Origin: an uncultured Bartonella sp.
Lineage (GTDB): Bacteria > Pseudomonadota > Alphaproteobacteria > Rhizobiales > Rhizobiaceae
Length of the DNA stretch: 64,000 nucleotides
NCBI RefSeq assembly: GCF_945277285.1
Contig: NZ_CALYPR010000001.1
Coordinates: forward strand, 1,178,001 to 1,242,000
Direction of reading: 5' to 3'
Position 1 is the first letter of the stretch; every line of letters begins with the position of its first letter. Below the pieces are notes generated by a model. It was not told where the DNA came from, searched no databases, and worked only from the letters and a program-made list of their open reading frames with translations. Below, one piece after another: positions 47,408-55,800 of this stretch. A program made the translations under genes and the position numbers.

Positions 47408-48409
47408 ATGACGATTGCGAAAAAAACAATGCGGGCTATCGCCATAGCGGGTAAAGGCGGGCCGGATGTGCTCAAACTTGTTGAAACCGATATTCCGCAA
47501 ATAAAAGATGACGAAGTTCTTGTCCGCGTCTATGCAGCCGGGGTCAATAGGCCTGATGTTTTTCAAAGGCAGGGAAGCTATCCACCACCTGCGGGAGCTT
47601 CTTCCTTGCCCGGGCTTGAAATAGCAGGCGAAATTGTAAAACAGGGCAAAGCGGTTAAAAACTGCCAAGATGGTGACAAGGTTACCGCGCTCATTGCCGG
47701 CGGTGGCTATGCAGAATATGCAGCAGTTGCCGCTGATAATATTTTGCCTATCCCCAAGGGCTACGATTTTATCAAGGCGGCTGCATTACCTGAAACTTTC
47801 TTTACAGTGTGGAGCAACGTTTTTGATCGTGGACATTTGAAAGCGGGCGAATTTTTCCTTGTTCATGGCGGAACGTCAGGCATTGGTACTACCGCTATCC
47901 AATTGGCAAAAGCCTTTGGAGCCAAGGTTATTGCAACGGCGGGGACAGATGAAAAATGTGCCGCTTGCCGGAAATTGGGGGCAGATCTTGCCATCAATTA
48001 CCGCAGCGAAGATTTTGTTGCCAAAGCTTTTGAATTCACCAACAAACATGGCGTTGATGTCATCCTTGATATGGTGGGTGGCGATTATACAAACAGGAAT
48101 TATAAGCTCGCTGCAACTGAAGGTCGCATTGTCCAGATAGCCAATCTCAGTGGCTCGATGGCAACAGTCAATCTCAATTATATTTTTGTAAAAAGGCTCG
48201 TTCATACCGGTTCGACTTTACGGGCGCGGGATACCAGGTTTAAAGCCGCTATTGCTGCCCAATTGCGCGAAAAAGTATGGCCGCTTCTGGAAGCGGATAA
48301 AGTCCATCCGGTTATTGACAGGATTTTTCCGCTTGAAGAGGCTGCTAAAGCCCATGAGCGTATGGAATCAAGTGCCCATATTGGTAAAATAATGCTCAAA
48401 ATTGATTGA
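47408..48409 (+). CDS. PIG3-type NAD(P)H quinone oxidoreductase
   Basis: A 333-residue zinc-free medium-chain dehydrogenase/reductase of the PIG3 (TIGR02824) group. N-terminal MRAIAIAGKGGPDVLKLVE and SYPPPAGASSLPGLEIAGEI are diagnostic; the NADPH fold GGTSGIGTTAIQLAK lies in the middle. It likely reduces quinones, perhaps in redox defence. ATG 47408 is used, ten bases after GGGAGG; an out-of-frame ATG at 47400 lies between them. Confidence 0.9.
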   Translation: MTIAKKTMRAIAIAGKGGPDVLKLVETDIPQIKDDEVLVRVYAAGVNRPDVFQRQGSYPPPAGASSLPGLEIAGEIVKQGKAVKNCQDGDKVTALIAGGGYAEYAAVAADNILPIPKGYDFIKAAALPETFFTVWSNVFDRGHLKAGEFFLVHGGTSGIGTTAIQLAKAFGAKVIATAGTDEKCAACRKLGADLAINYRSEDFVAKAFEFTNKHGVDVILDMVGGDYTNRNYKLAATEGRIVQIANLSGSMATVNLNYIFVKRLVHTGSTLRARDTRFKAAIAAQLREKVWPLLEADKVHPVIDRIFPLEEAAKAHERMESSAHIGKIMLKID

Positions 48410-48540
48410 TTGGACTTCGAGCTTTACCTCATGGCTTGTCGTTTTGAAAATTTCGGTTTATAAGGCTTGGCGAATTCCCGGAAAATGTGGTCTATTCCAC
48501 GTCCCGCCTCACCGGAGCGGGCGAACGAGAGGATAATGTT

Positions 48541-49215
48541 ATGGCAACACAACTATTGATGCCCAAAGCGACAGCTGTTTGGCTGGTTGATAATACGGCG
48601 CTTTCTTTTGACCAGATTGCCGCTTTTTGTAAGCTGCATCCCTTGGAAGTCAAAGCCATTGCCGATGGAGAATCAGCGCAAGGCATCAAAGGGCTTGACC
48701 CAATTATAACCGGCCAGTTGACACGTGATGAAATCGAACGCGGTGAAAAGAACAATGACTATCGGTTAAAGATTTCCGAACCCAAGGTCAATCTTCCAGA
48801 AAACAAACGTAAAGGGCCGCGTTATACACCGCTGTCGAAACGTCAGGATCGCCCGAATGCAATTTTGTGGCTGGTACGTAATCATCCCGAACTGAAGGAT
48901 GCGCAGATTTCCCGTCTGATCGGTACAACAAAATCGACAATCGAACAGATCCGTGATCGTACCCATTGGAATTCGGCAAATCTTACTCCGATGGATCCGG
49001 TTACTTTAGGGCTTTGCTCGCAAATTGAACTGGACATCGAAGTGGATCGAGCAGCCAAGAATCGTCCTGCTGTAACGCCTGAAGACGGAACATTGTTGCC
49101 GGCCTCGGCAACCGAAAACCTCGAAGTGAATGACACAAAAGAGGAAGAGCTTGATGCAGACAAGGTGTTTGCCAAACTTTCTTCGCTTAAAAGTGACCAT
49201 CACGAAGAGAACTGA
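48541..49215 (+). CDS. trcR: TrcR-like transcriptional regulator (DUF1013)
   Basis: A 224-residue protein of the DUF1013 family, now named cell-cycle regulator TrcR. It has ATAVWLVDNTALSFDQIAAF near the N-terminus and a helix-turn-helix-like segment LKDAQISRLIGTTKSTIEQI about residues 119-138. The tail is acidic. In alphaproteobacteria it co-occurs with CtrA-pathway genes. ATG 48541 is chosen with GAGAGGA upstream; the frame is open to 48487. A strong terminator follows. Confidence 0.87.
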   Translation: MATQLLMPKATAVWLVDNTALSFDQIAAFCKLHPLEVKAIADGESAQGIKGLDPIITGQLTRDEIERGEKNNDYRLKISEPKVNLPENKRKGPRYTPLSKRQDRPNAILWLVRNHPELKDAQISRLIGTTKSTIEQIRDRTHWNSANLTPMDPVTLGLCSQIELDIEVDRAAKNRPAVTPEDGTLLPASATENLEVNDTKEEELDADKVFAKLSSLKSDHHEEN

Positions 49216-49292
49216 TTTTTTGGTAGGAAATAAAGAGAAATTACGATTTTTCTTCAGTACTGTTAAAACGTATATTTTTGATTTTTACATTT

Positions 49293-49322
49293 AACCCGCA
49301 ATTTTTTAAGTTGCGGGTTTTT
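49293..49322 (+). terminator. Terminator of trcR
   Basis: AACCCGCAA/TTGCGGGTT stem, nine-base loop, five T. Confidence 0.92.
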
Positions 49323-49772
49323 CGTAGCTATAGTTTATTATTTTAAAATTTAAGCTAAAATTTTGTTATTTTAATAAAAATTATATTTATTATATATTTA
49401 AATATAATAATGAATTATAAATATAATTTAACTTTATTTAATAAATGGCGTAAAACACGGTCTGTTTATTAGATGGAATGAAATAACGGGGCTAGAGATA
49501 AATTTTAACGCCCGGTTGCAACTGTTAGATCGATCTTGGATAATTACTAAAAATTAACCATCTTTGTCTATCTTCAAATTGATGAGATAGATGCACTGAA
49601 ATGTCGAGTTTTGGCCTTGGTTTCACCAAATTTAAACGTCATAGAAATATCGTGAAGTCATGATATTGATGAAATCAACCAATGCTTCGGGCGTTTGGTC
49701 ATGGATTGAAGAGTTTTGCTAAATGCCGCCCGGTAAAGATGCCGGGCGTTTGGATTCAGGGATGAATAAATT
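49323..49772. other. 0.45-kb region upstream of tolQ with an extreme A/T island
   Basis: From 49331 to 49440 only six of 110 bases are G or C. The remainder (49441-49772) has no gene; it includes ATTAC-TAAAAA-TTAAC near 49547, a near-match to a CtrA box. The A/T island may carry the tol-pal promoter or mark a rearrangement endpoint. Confidence 0.6.
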
Positions 49773-50486
49773 ATGCCGGGAATAGAATTGGCAAGTCCAG
49801 CATCAGTAGGAATCTGGAGCCTGTTTATGCAGGCCAATTGGGTTGTAAAAGCTGTTATGATCGGCTTGCTATTGGCATCCATCTGGAGCTGGGCGATTAT
49901 TATAGATAAATTGATCTCCTATAGTCGTATCCGCCATGCGATGAATCGCTTCGAACAGATATTCTGGTCAGGCCAATCGCTCGAAGATCTTTATAGAAAT
50001 CTGAACGACAGGCGTGTTTTCGGCATGGGTGCCATTTTTATGGCGGCTATGCGAGAGTGGAAAAAATCGCTCGAAAAAGGTGCGCGTTCCCCAATGGGTT
50101 TGCAAAGTCGCATTGATAAGGCAATGGATGTGGCACTTGCCCGCGAGAGTGACCGGATGGAATCGCGTTTGGGTTTTCTGGCAACAGTCGGTTCAGCCGG
50201 ACCTTTTATCGGCCTGTTCGGTACAGTTGTCGGCATTATGAGCTCGTTCCAATCAATTGCGGCATCTAAAAACACTTCACTTGCAGTTGTTGCCCCGGGT
50301 ATTGCCGAGGCATTGTTGGCAACAGCAATTGGCCTTCTTGCAGCTATTCCAGCAGTTATTGCTTTTAACAAGCTTTCAGGTGACGCAGGCAAAATAACAG
50401 CCCGGCTTGAAGGTTTTGCCGATGAATTTTCGGCCATTCTATCGCGTCAGATTGACGAAAAACTGACTTCTCGCCAGTCGTATTAA
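49773..50486 (+). CDS. tolQ: Tol-Pal system proton channel subunit TolQ
   Basis: A 237-residue inner-membrane protein of the MotA/ExbB/TolQ family. Three helices: about residues 28-50 (KAVMIGLLLASIWSWAIIID), 140-162 (VGSAGPFIGLFGTVVGIMSS) and 175-200 (VVAPGIAEALLATAIGLLAA). With TolR it converts proton flow into motion of TolA during envelope constriction. The upstream ybgC partner is absent; tolR follows after 14 bases. Confidence 0.96.
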   Translation: MPGIELASPASVGIWSLFMQANWVVKAVMIGLLLASIWSWAIIIDKLISYSRIRHAMNRFEQIFWSGQSLEDLYRNLNDRRVFGMGAIFMAAMREWKKSLEKGARSPMGLQSRIDKAMDVALARESDRMESRLGFLATVGSAGPFIGLFGTVVGIMSSFQSIAASKNTSLAVVAPGIAEALLATAIGLLAAIPAVIAFNKLSGDAGKITARLEGFADEFSAILSRQIDEKLTSRQSY

Positions 50487-50500
50487 AAGGAAAATCTAAT

Positions 50501-50962
50501 ATGGGGATGGCAGTTGGAAATTCTGGTGTTTCAAGGCGGCGTGGCAGCCGTCGCGGTGGTAAAGGCCGCGGGTTAATGAGCGAAATTAACGTGACACCAT
50601 TTGTCGATGTGATGTTGGTTCTGTTGATTATCTTTATGGTTTCGGCACCACTTCTTGTTAATGGGGTGCCGCTTGATTTGCCGAAAACACAAGCCGGGCC
50701 GGTCAATACCGAGACAAAACCTTTGACAGTTTCTATTAACGATCAGGGACGTCTTGCCGTCAACGAGGAATATTATGATACGCCGGAAGAAGTGGTGGCG
50801 AAATTAAAAGCCGTTACCGAAACGGGTGGCGATGCTTCCAAACAGCGTATTTTTGTCCGTGGTGCAAAAACGGTGGAATACCAGAAGGTTCTTGATCTTC
50901 TCGCAATCATTCAAAAAGCGGGCTTTACCAATGTCGCATTGGCAAGTCTGCCACAACAGTAA
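50501..50962 (+). CDS. tolR: Tol-Pal system protein TolR
   Basis: A 153-residue ExbD/TolR-family protein: basic N-terminus with Gly/Arg repeats, a single helix containing the proton-carrying Asp (TPFVDVMLVLLIIFMV, about residues 32-47), and a periplasmic domain. Ribosome site AAGGAAAA precedes ATG 50501. Twenty-one bases separate it from tolA. Confidence 0.95.
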   Translation: MGMAVGNSGVSRRRGSRRGGKGRGLMSEINVTPFVDVMLVLLIIFMVSAPLLVNGVPLDLPKTQAGPVNTETKPLTVSINDQGRLAVNEEYYDTPEEVVAKLKAVTETGGDASKQRIFVRGAKTVEYQKVLDLLAIIQKAGFTNVALASLPQQ

Positions 50963-50983
50963 AATTGACGATAGACTGATATT

Positions 50984-52051
50984 ATGAAAGTAGGTCTGGC
51001 AACATCGGTAGCAGCTCACGTCCTGGTTCTCACTTGGGGGCTTTTCAGCCTTTCCTCGCCAACCGACTATAATGCTGAAATAACCGAGGCTTTGCCGGTT
51101 TCTCTTGTACCAATTGCCGACGAAACATCAATACAGAAGGGTGAAATAACAGCTCCCAAGGCGGATAAAGCTGCACCCAAACCTACGACAAAACCAGTCG
51201 AAAAGCCGGATGCCGAACATGTCGGCGATGGTAAGGTGGATAATGAAGCACCGCTAAAGCCGAAAGAAAAAGACCGCGATGTCGACGCAACGCCGCCAAC
51301 TTCCGGCTCGCCCGATGCTGAACCTGACATTGTTCCTCCTACAAAAACGCCTGAAACAAAACCTGACAATGCTCCAAAACCTGAAGAAAAGCCGAAGGTA
51401 GAAGAACAGAAGCCAGAGGAAAATTCAAAGCCGGACAATGCCGAGCCAAAGCCGGAAGAATCACCCGATGCTACAGAACCCGCCAAGGAGCCGAAGAAGG
51501 ATCCTTTCCCCAGCTTACCGGAAAAGGCGCCGTTGCCGACAGCAAAGCCGAAACCGGCTGCAGCCAAACCACCGGTCAAAGCTAAGGGCGAAGAAAGTGT
51601 CGATGATATTTTGGCAATGAACGAAAAAGCCTTGATTGACAAGACCCGTACATCCGGTGGTGGTGCGGCCCGCTCACAGGGGCCAGCAGCTTTCGGTGCC
51701 AAGAAAAATATTGGTAATGGAGATAATATTGCACAAACGCTTGTCAATGTAGCGACAAGTTGTATCAAAAAGAATCTGAGACTAGCGGCATTGGGGGGCG
51801 GTATTGCAAGCGAGAACCCGATTGCCGAAGCAAAATTCAAACTCACTCAGGAAGGGCAAGTTATTGGCGAGCCAATTATTACTGGTATGAGCGGTAATCC
51901 GAATAAGGTAGAATTACTCATAAACCAGACAAGAGCTGCCATTTTTGCTTGCCAACCGTTCGAGGAATTGCCACGTGACCAATATGATAAATGGGGGCAG
52001 GGATTTGAATTGGTTATTGACCCGTTTGATACTGGTAGAAGCGGGAATTAA
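50984..52051 (+). CDS. tolA: Tol-Pal envelope-spanning protein TolA
   Basis: A 355-residue protein with an N-terminal membrane anchor (about residues 2-24), a long Pro/Lys/Glu/Asp-rich periplasmic arm (about 45-205; repeated PKPEE/KPDNA units) and a C-terminal globular domain (about 245-355). The arm here is proline-rich rather than the alanine-rich helix of E. coli, as in other Rhizobiales. It contacts TolB and Pal. Its proline runs would make it an EF-P client (inference). tolB is 412 bases downstream, an unusually large gap. Confidence 0.92.
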   Translation: MKVGLATSVAAHVLVLTWGLFSLSSPTDYNAEITEALPVSLVPIADETSIQKGEITAPKADKAAPKPTTKPVEKPDAEHVGDGKVDNEAPLKPKEKDRDVDATPPTSGSPDAEPDIVPPTKTPETKPDNAPKPEEKPKVEEQKPEENSKPDNAEPKPEESPDATEPAKEPKKDPFPSLPEKAPLPTAKPKPAAAKPPVKAKGEESVDDILAMNEKALIDKTRTSGGGAARSQGPAAFGAKKNIGNGDNIAQTLVNVATSCIKKNLRLAALGGGIASENPIAEAKFKLTQEGQVIGEPIITGMSGNPNKVELLINQTRAAIFACQPFEELPRDQYDKWGQGFELVIDPFDTGRSGN

Positions 52052-52062
52052 CAGTAAATTAA
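52048..52062 (+). promoter_or_regulatory. CtrA-like site after tolA (weak)
   Basis: TTAA-CAGTAAA-TTAA matches TTAA-N7-TTAA but overlaps the tolA stop and is 400 bases from tolB, so chance is likely in A/T-rich DNA. Confidence 0.2.
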
Positions 52063-52463
52063 TGGGGCACTTTAAAACCGGCGAGTGAGTGTTTTTGGTG
52101 TTTGAAAAGTGCGGGCGGTGTTTTTGGCAAATGGGCTCAAAGTGAAGTTTGGTTTGTCAAAAACGGAATGCAGGTAAAATCAGGAAGATAGTCTGTATAA
52201 AAGCAGGTTATTACCGTTAATGAAAGAGTTCAGAAAGAAAACGATATACCCGTCAATGATGAATATGCGGAAATTTTTCCGATAAGCCATCGCGGTGGAA
52301 ACGTTTTTAACAATATGACTGGTCGGGTGCGAGAATTGTTTAGACAGACAATTCTGTGCTTACGCTTAGAAAATAAGGTGAACGGCCATAATTTTTACTA
52401 TTTTGATACGAAAGAAACGTACAAAACAGTGCTTTAGGGCAACGGAAAGAAAATGGTTTTTCT
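52063..52463. other. 0.4-kb gap between tolA and tolB
   Basis: No recognisable gene, terminator or strong promoter. The tol genes are normally nearly contiguous, so this insert is unusual. It is mixed composition with a few short open frames. Confidence 0.5.
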
Positions 52464-53780
52464 ATGATTAAGAAAAAGAAGCGCCTTTATATATTTGTTT
52501 TTTTATCAATGGTTTTGCCATTTATAGGCTGGCAAGCTGCTTTTGCTCAATTGAAAGGGACAGTCTCATCGGCTGATTTCAACCCGATTCCCATTGCGGT
52601 CACGGATTTTCTATCGGGTGACCAGATGGGGCAGCAGATATCTTCGGTGGTGACAGCTGATCTTGAACGGTCAGGTCTTTTTAAACCGATTGATAAATCA
52701 TCATTCCTTGAGCGCATTTCCAATCCTGATGTGCAACCGCGCTTTCCTGATTGGCAACAAATCAATGCACAAGGCTTGGTGACCGGTCGTGTAACAAAAG
52801 AAGCCGATGGGCGTTTGCGCGTCGAATTCCGCTTATGGGATGTTTATGGTGGCAAGCAGCTTGAAGGGCGTCAATTCTATGCAACGCCACAAACATGGCG
52901 GCGCGTTGCCCATATTATTGCTGATGCGATTTACACCAAAATGACCGGCGAGAAAGGCTATTTTGATACACGCGTTGTCTTTGTTGACGAGACCGGTCCG
53001 GCAAATGCCCGTGTCAAACGGCTTGCTATTATGGATCAGGATGGAGCCAATCTCACCTATATTTCCAATGGTCGTGAACTTGTCTTGACACCGCGTTTTT
53101 CGCCAAGCCGTCAGGAAATAACTTATATGGCCTATGCCGGTAACAATGTTCCGAAAGTTTATTTACAGCAGATTGAGGCTGGTCAGCGTGAACTCGTCGG
53201 AACTTTTCCGAATATGACAATCGCACCGCGTTTTTCGCCCGATGGTCAAAAAGTGATTATGAGCCTGTTACAGGATAATGGTAGCGCCAATCTTTATACA
53301 ATGGATTTGCGTTCGCGCTCAACAACACGGCTGACAACAACACAGGCCATTGATACATCGGCATCTTATTCGCCTGACGGAACACAGATTGTATTTGAAT
53401 CCGACCGCGGGGGAAAACCGCAAATCTATGTGATGAATACCGATGGCAGTAATCAGCATCGCATTTCCTTTGGCGATGGTAGCTATTCAACACCTGTATG
53501 GTCGCCACGTGGAGATTATATTGCCTTTACCAAACAGTCGCAGGGGCAATTTTCAATCGGCGTGATGAAACCGGATGGTCAAGATGAACGTTTGTTGACA
53601 TCGGGCTTCCATAATGAAGGTCCCACATGGGCTCCGAACGGACGTGTTATCATGTTCTTCCGGCAAAATCAGGGACAGCAGCCCAAGCTCTATACGATTG
53701 ATATTACCGGACGTAACGAACGACAATTGCCAACGCCCAATGGGGCTTCCGATCCGGCATGGTCACCGCTGCTTGACTAG
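52464..53780 (+). CDS. tolB: Tol-Pal periplasmic beta-propeller protein TolB
   Basis: A 438-residue secreted protein: signal peptide (about residues 1-28, ending AFAQ), an N-terminal domain ([15 protein letters not shown]), and a C-terminal six-bladed propeller with PD40 repeats ([63 protein letters not shown]). It interacts with Pal and TolA. No truncation was found. A long perfect palindrome follows as terminator. Confidence 0.95.
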   Translation: MIKKKKRLYIFVFLSMVLPFIGWQAAFAQLKGTVSSADFNPIPIAVTDFLSGDQMGQQISSVVTADLERSGLFKPIDKSSFLERISNPDVQPRFPDWQQINAQGLVTGRVTKEADGRLRVEFRLWDVYGGKQLEGRQFYATPQTWRRVAHIIADAIYTKMTGEKGYFDTRVVFVDETGPANARVKRLAIMDQDGANLTYISNGRELVLTPRFSPSRQEITYMAYAGNNVPKVYLQQIEAGQRELVGTFPNMTIAPRFSPDGQKVIMSLLQDNGSANLYTMDLRSRSTTRLTTTQAIDTSASYSPDGTQIVFESDRGGKPQIYVMNTDGSNQHRISFGDGSYSTPVWSPRGDYIAFTKQSQGQFSIGVMKPDGQDERLLTSGFHNEGPTWAPNGRVIMFFRQNQGQQPKLYTIDITGRNERQLPTPNGASDPAWSPLLD

Positions 53781-54136
53781 CATTTTCTGAACGAAAGGCC
53801 GTCATTTTTTAAAGATCGTCTTTGGTCCATTCACCTTTGTATGCTGATATTGGTGGCAAAATAAGACATTCAAACATCACTTCAAAAGCTTTTGAAGTGA
53901 TGTTTTTTATTTACAGTCTTTTCGCTTCAACTTGATATTGGACTTTTTTCTTAATTCGCGCTAATGAAAATCAAATCTGCCGTCTTTCCGCCTCAATAAG
54001 CGAGCAACCGGTGGGTTTAAATTTTGTATAAAAAAGTGATGCGTAAGTATTCATTAACCATGCGTGTTGAGAGCTTTTTAAGCAAAATGGGCTAGAAGCC
54101 TTGAAATCAACCGCTAACTTTAAGGAGTCTCGGCAC
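53781..54136. other. Intergenic region between tolB and pal
   Basis: Contains the palindromic tolB terminator (53872-53908), an A/T-rich stretch and TTAACCAT at 54055-54062, probably the pal promoter area. No gene is visible. Confidence 0.55.
53872..53908 (+). terminator. 34-bp perfect palindrome acting as tolB terminator
   Basis: Arms of 17 bases (AAACATCACTTCAAAAG and its exact complement) abut with no spacer and are followed by more T (TTT). Loop bases must come from the centre of the palindrome. Confidence 0.85.
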
Positions 54137-54628
54137 ATGGGCCGTTTCCAAAAACTTGCTCGCAATCCGCTTGCTATAGCATTTGTCCTTTCGCTAACTC
54201 TCGCTGGCTGCGCCAAACACGGCCTTAATGACCCGAATGCGCTTGGATTGAATAATGCCAAACCGGGTTCACCACAGGACTTTACTGTGAATGTAGGTGA
54301 TCGTGTATTCTTTGATCTTGATTCGTCGAGTATCCGTGCTGATGCCCAGCAAACATTGACCCGTCAGGCACAATGGCTGCAGCGTTATCCGCAATATACC
54401 ATTACTGTTGAAGGTCATGCCGATGAACGTGGCACACGCGAATATAATATTGCTCTTGGCCAGCGTCGTGCTGTTGCCGCGCGCGATTTTCTTATCTCGC
54501 AAGGTGTTGCCAGCAACCGTATGAGAACCATTTCCTACGGTAAAGAGCGGCCGGTCGCTGTTTGTGACGCTCCGCAATGCTGGAACCAGAATCGTCGTGC
54601 TGTTACAGTGTTGAACAACGCGCGCTAA
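54137..54628 (+). CDS. pal: Peptidoglycan-associated lipoprotein Pal
   Basis: A 163-residue outer-membrane lipoprotein. Lipobox LAGC gives acylated Cys25; the OmpA-like domain (about 58-163) carries the peptidoglycan-binding EGHADERGTREYN and LGQRRAVAARDFL blocks. The start is ATG 54137, eleven bases after AAGGAG; an in-frame ATG at 54101 lacks a site. The unusual CDAPQCWNQNRRA segment near the end has two cysteines, as in other alphaproteobacterial Pal proteins. Confidence 0.95.
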   Translation: MGRFQKLARNPLAIAFVLSLTLAGCAKHGLNDPNALGLNNAKPGSPQDFTVNVGDRVFFDLDSSSIRADAQQTLTRQAQWLQRYPQYTITVEGHADERGTREYNIALGQRRAVAARDFLISQGVASNRMRTISYGKERPVAVCDAPQCWNQNRRAVTVLNNAR

Positions 54629-54660
54629 AAAAGTAAAAAATGCTGTCAGATTGACTAAAG

Positions 54661-54687
54661 AACGGCTCTTTAACGGGCCGTTTTTTT
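54661..54687 (+). terminator. Terminator of pal
   Basis: AACGGCTC/GGGCCGTT stem (one G-U), six-base loop, seven T. Confidence 0.9.
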
Positions 54688-54753
54688 GTGACAAAATTCC
54701 GCCGAAGTTGGTTGCTAATCGTTAGTTCTATGCGAACATAAAAGGATAGAACT

Positions 54754-55800
54754 ATGGGTTTTCGATCGTATCCCAATTTTTTGGCATGTTCGGTAAAACG
54801 TATACTTGGTACAGCGGTTCTTGTGCCGGCACTTTCAATGGTTATCCTGTCATCTGGTTATAGTGCTCCGGCCAATCAGGGTGGTTCGGTTTTTTCCGGT
54901 GGCCTTTTTTCTTTGGGCAAGACAAAACCGGTTGAAAGTCAAAATGTGCAAATGTCGGTGCAATCTGATAGCCGTGTCACCGATCTTCAGCAGCAGGTAC
55001 GGGAGCTTACAGGAAAAATCGAAGAACTGAATTTTATGGTTCTGCAAATGCAGGAGCAATTAAGACAATTGCAAGAAAATTCCGGAGCACCCGCCGGCCA
55101 GCAATCTTCCGAGCCACAAAAGAAGGCACAATCAACAGCACCACAATCTCAATCAACTATCGTCGATGCTAATTCAAAACAGCCGCGAACGGCAGCCGAA
55201 GGTTTGCCGGCTTCCGGTGTTGCGACAGAAAAAAGTGGCGAGCAGAAAAACATCAACGAAAAAGAAGCGCCAAAGGATCTAGGTTCCATCGAATTTGATA
55301 AGAACGGCAATATTCTTAATGGCAGCATTAATCAGAATGCAGTTCAAAACAGTTCGTCAGACGGGGCAAATGTCCAAACCTCGGGAAGTCTGCCTACAGT
55401 GCCGCAGACCACAACCGCAAAAGAACTTTATGATTTAGGTTACAAAAATATTCTCGCCGGCGATTATCGCACAGCCGAAGCGGATTTTCGTACGTTTCAG
55501 GAACGTTATCCGACCGATCAGCAAATTGCCGATGCCAGTTTCTGGCTGGGTGAATCGCTTTTCGGGCAAAAACGCTATCGTGAGGCTGCACAAGCCTATA
55601 TTGATGTACAGAAGAATTACAAGGATTCGCCTCGTGGGCCGGAAAATCTCTTAAAACTTGGAATGAGTATGGCTCATCTTGATGAGCAGAAAGTGGCTTG
55701 CGCAACTTTTGCCGAAGTGACAAAACGCTATAAAACTGTGGACCCTGCAGTTTTAAAACGAGTCAAGGACGAGCAAAGTCGTAACAAGTGTCAACAATAG
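54754..55800 (+). CDS. cpoB: Tol-Pal coordinator CpoB (YbgF)
   Basis: A 348-residue periplasmic protein: signal peptide (about 1-45), a trimerising coiled coil (about 74-110: VTDLQQQVRELTGKIEEL), a long Gln/Ser/Ala-rich linker, and C-terminal TPRs (about 225-345: ELYDLGYKNILAGDYRTAEA, ASFWLGESLFGQKRYREAA). CpoB coordinates PBP1B and Tol at the septum in E. coli. Its stop overlaps the tilS start by 13 bases. Confidence 0.9.
   Translation: MGFRSYPNFLACSVKRILGTAVLVPALSMVILSSGYSAPANQGGSVFSGGLFSLGKTKPVESQNVQMSVQSDSRVTDLQQQVRELTGKIEELNFMVLQMQEQLRQLQENSGAPAGQQSSEPQKKAQSTAPQSQSTIVDANSKQPRTAAEGLPASGVATEKSGEQKNINEKEAPKDLGSIEFDKNGNILNGSINQNAVQNSSSDGANVQTSGSLPTVPQTTTAKELYDLGYKNILAGDYRTAEADFRTFQERYPTDQQIADASFWLGESLFGQKRYREAAQAYIDVQKNYKDSPRGPENLLKLGMSMAHLDEQKVACATFAEVTKRYKTVDPAVLKRVKDEQSRNKCQQ

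Noticed and set aside
51067..51846. 259-codon open frame opposite tolA
   Set aside because: Shadow of the Pro/Lys/Glu-rich tolA arm; composition (Ser/Gly/Phe runs) is the antisense of that repeat and no motif or ribosome site exists.
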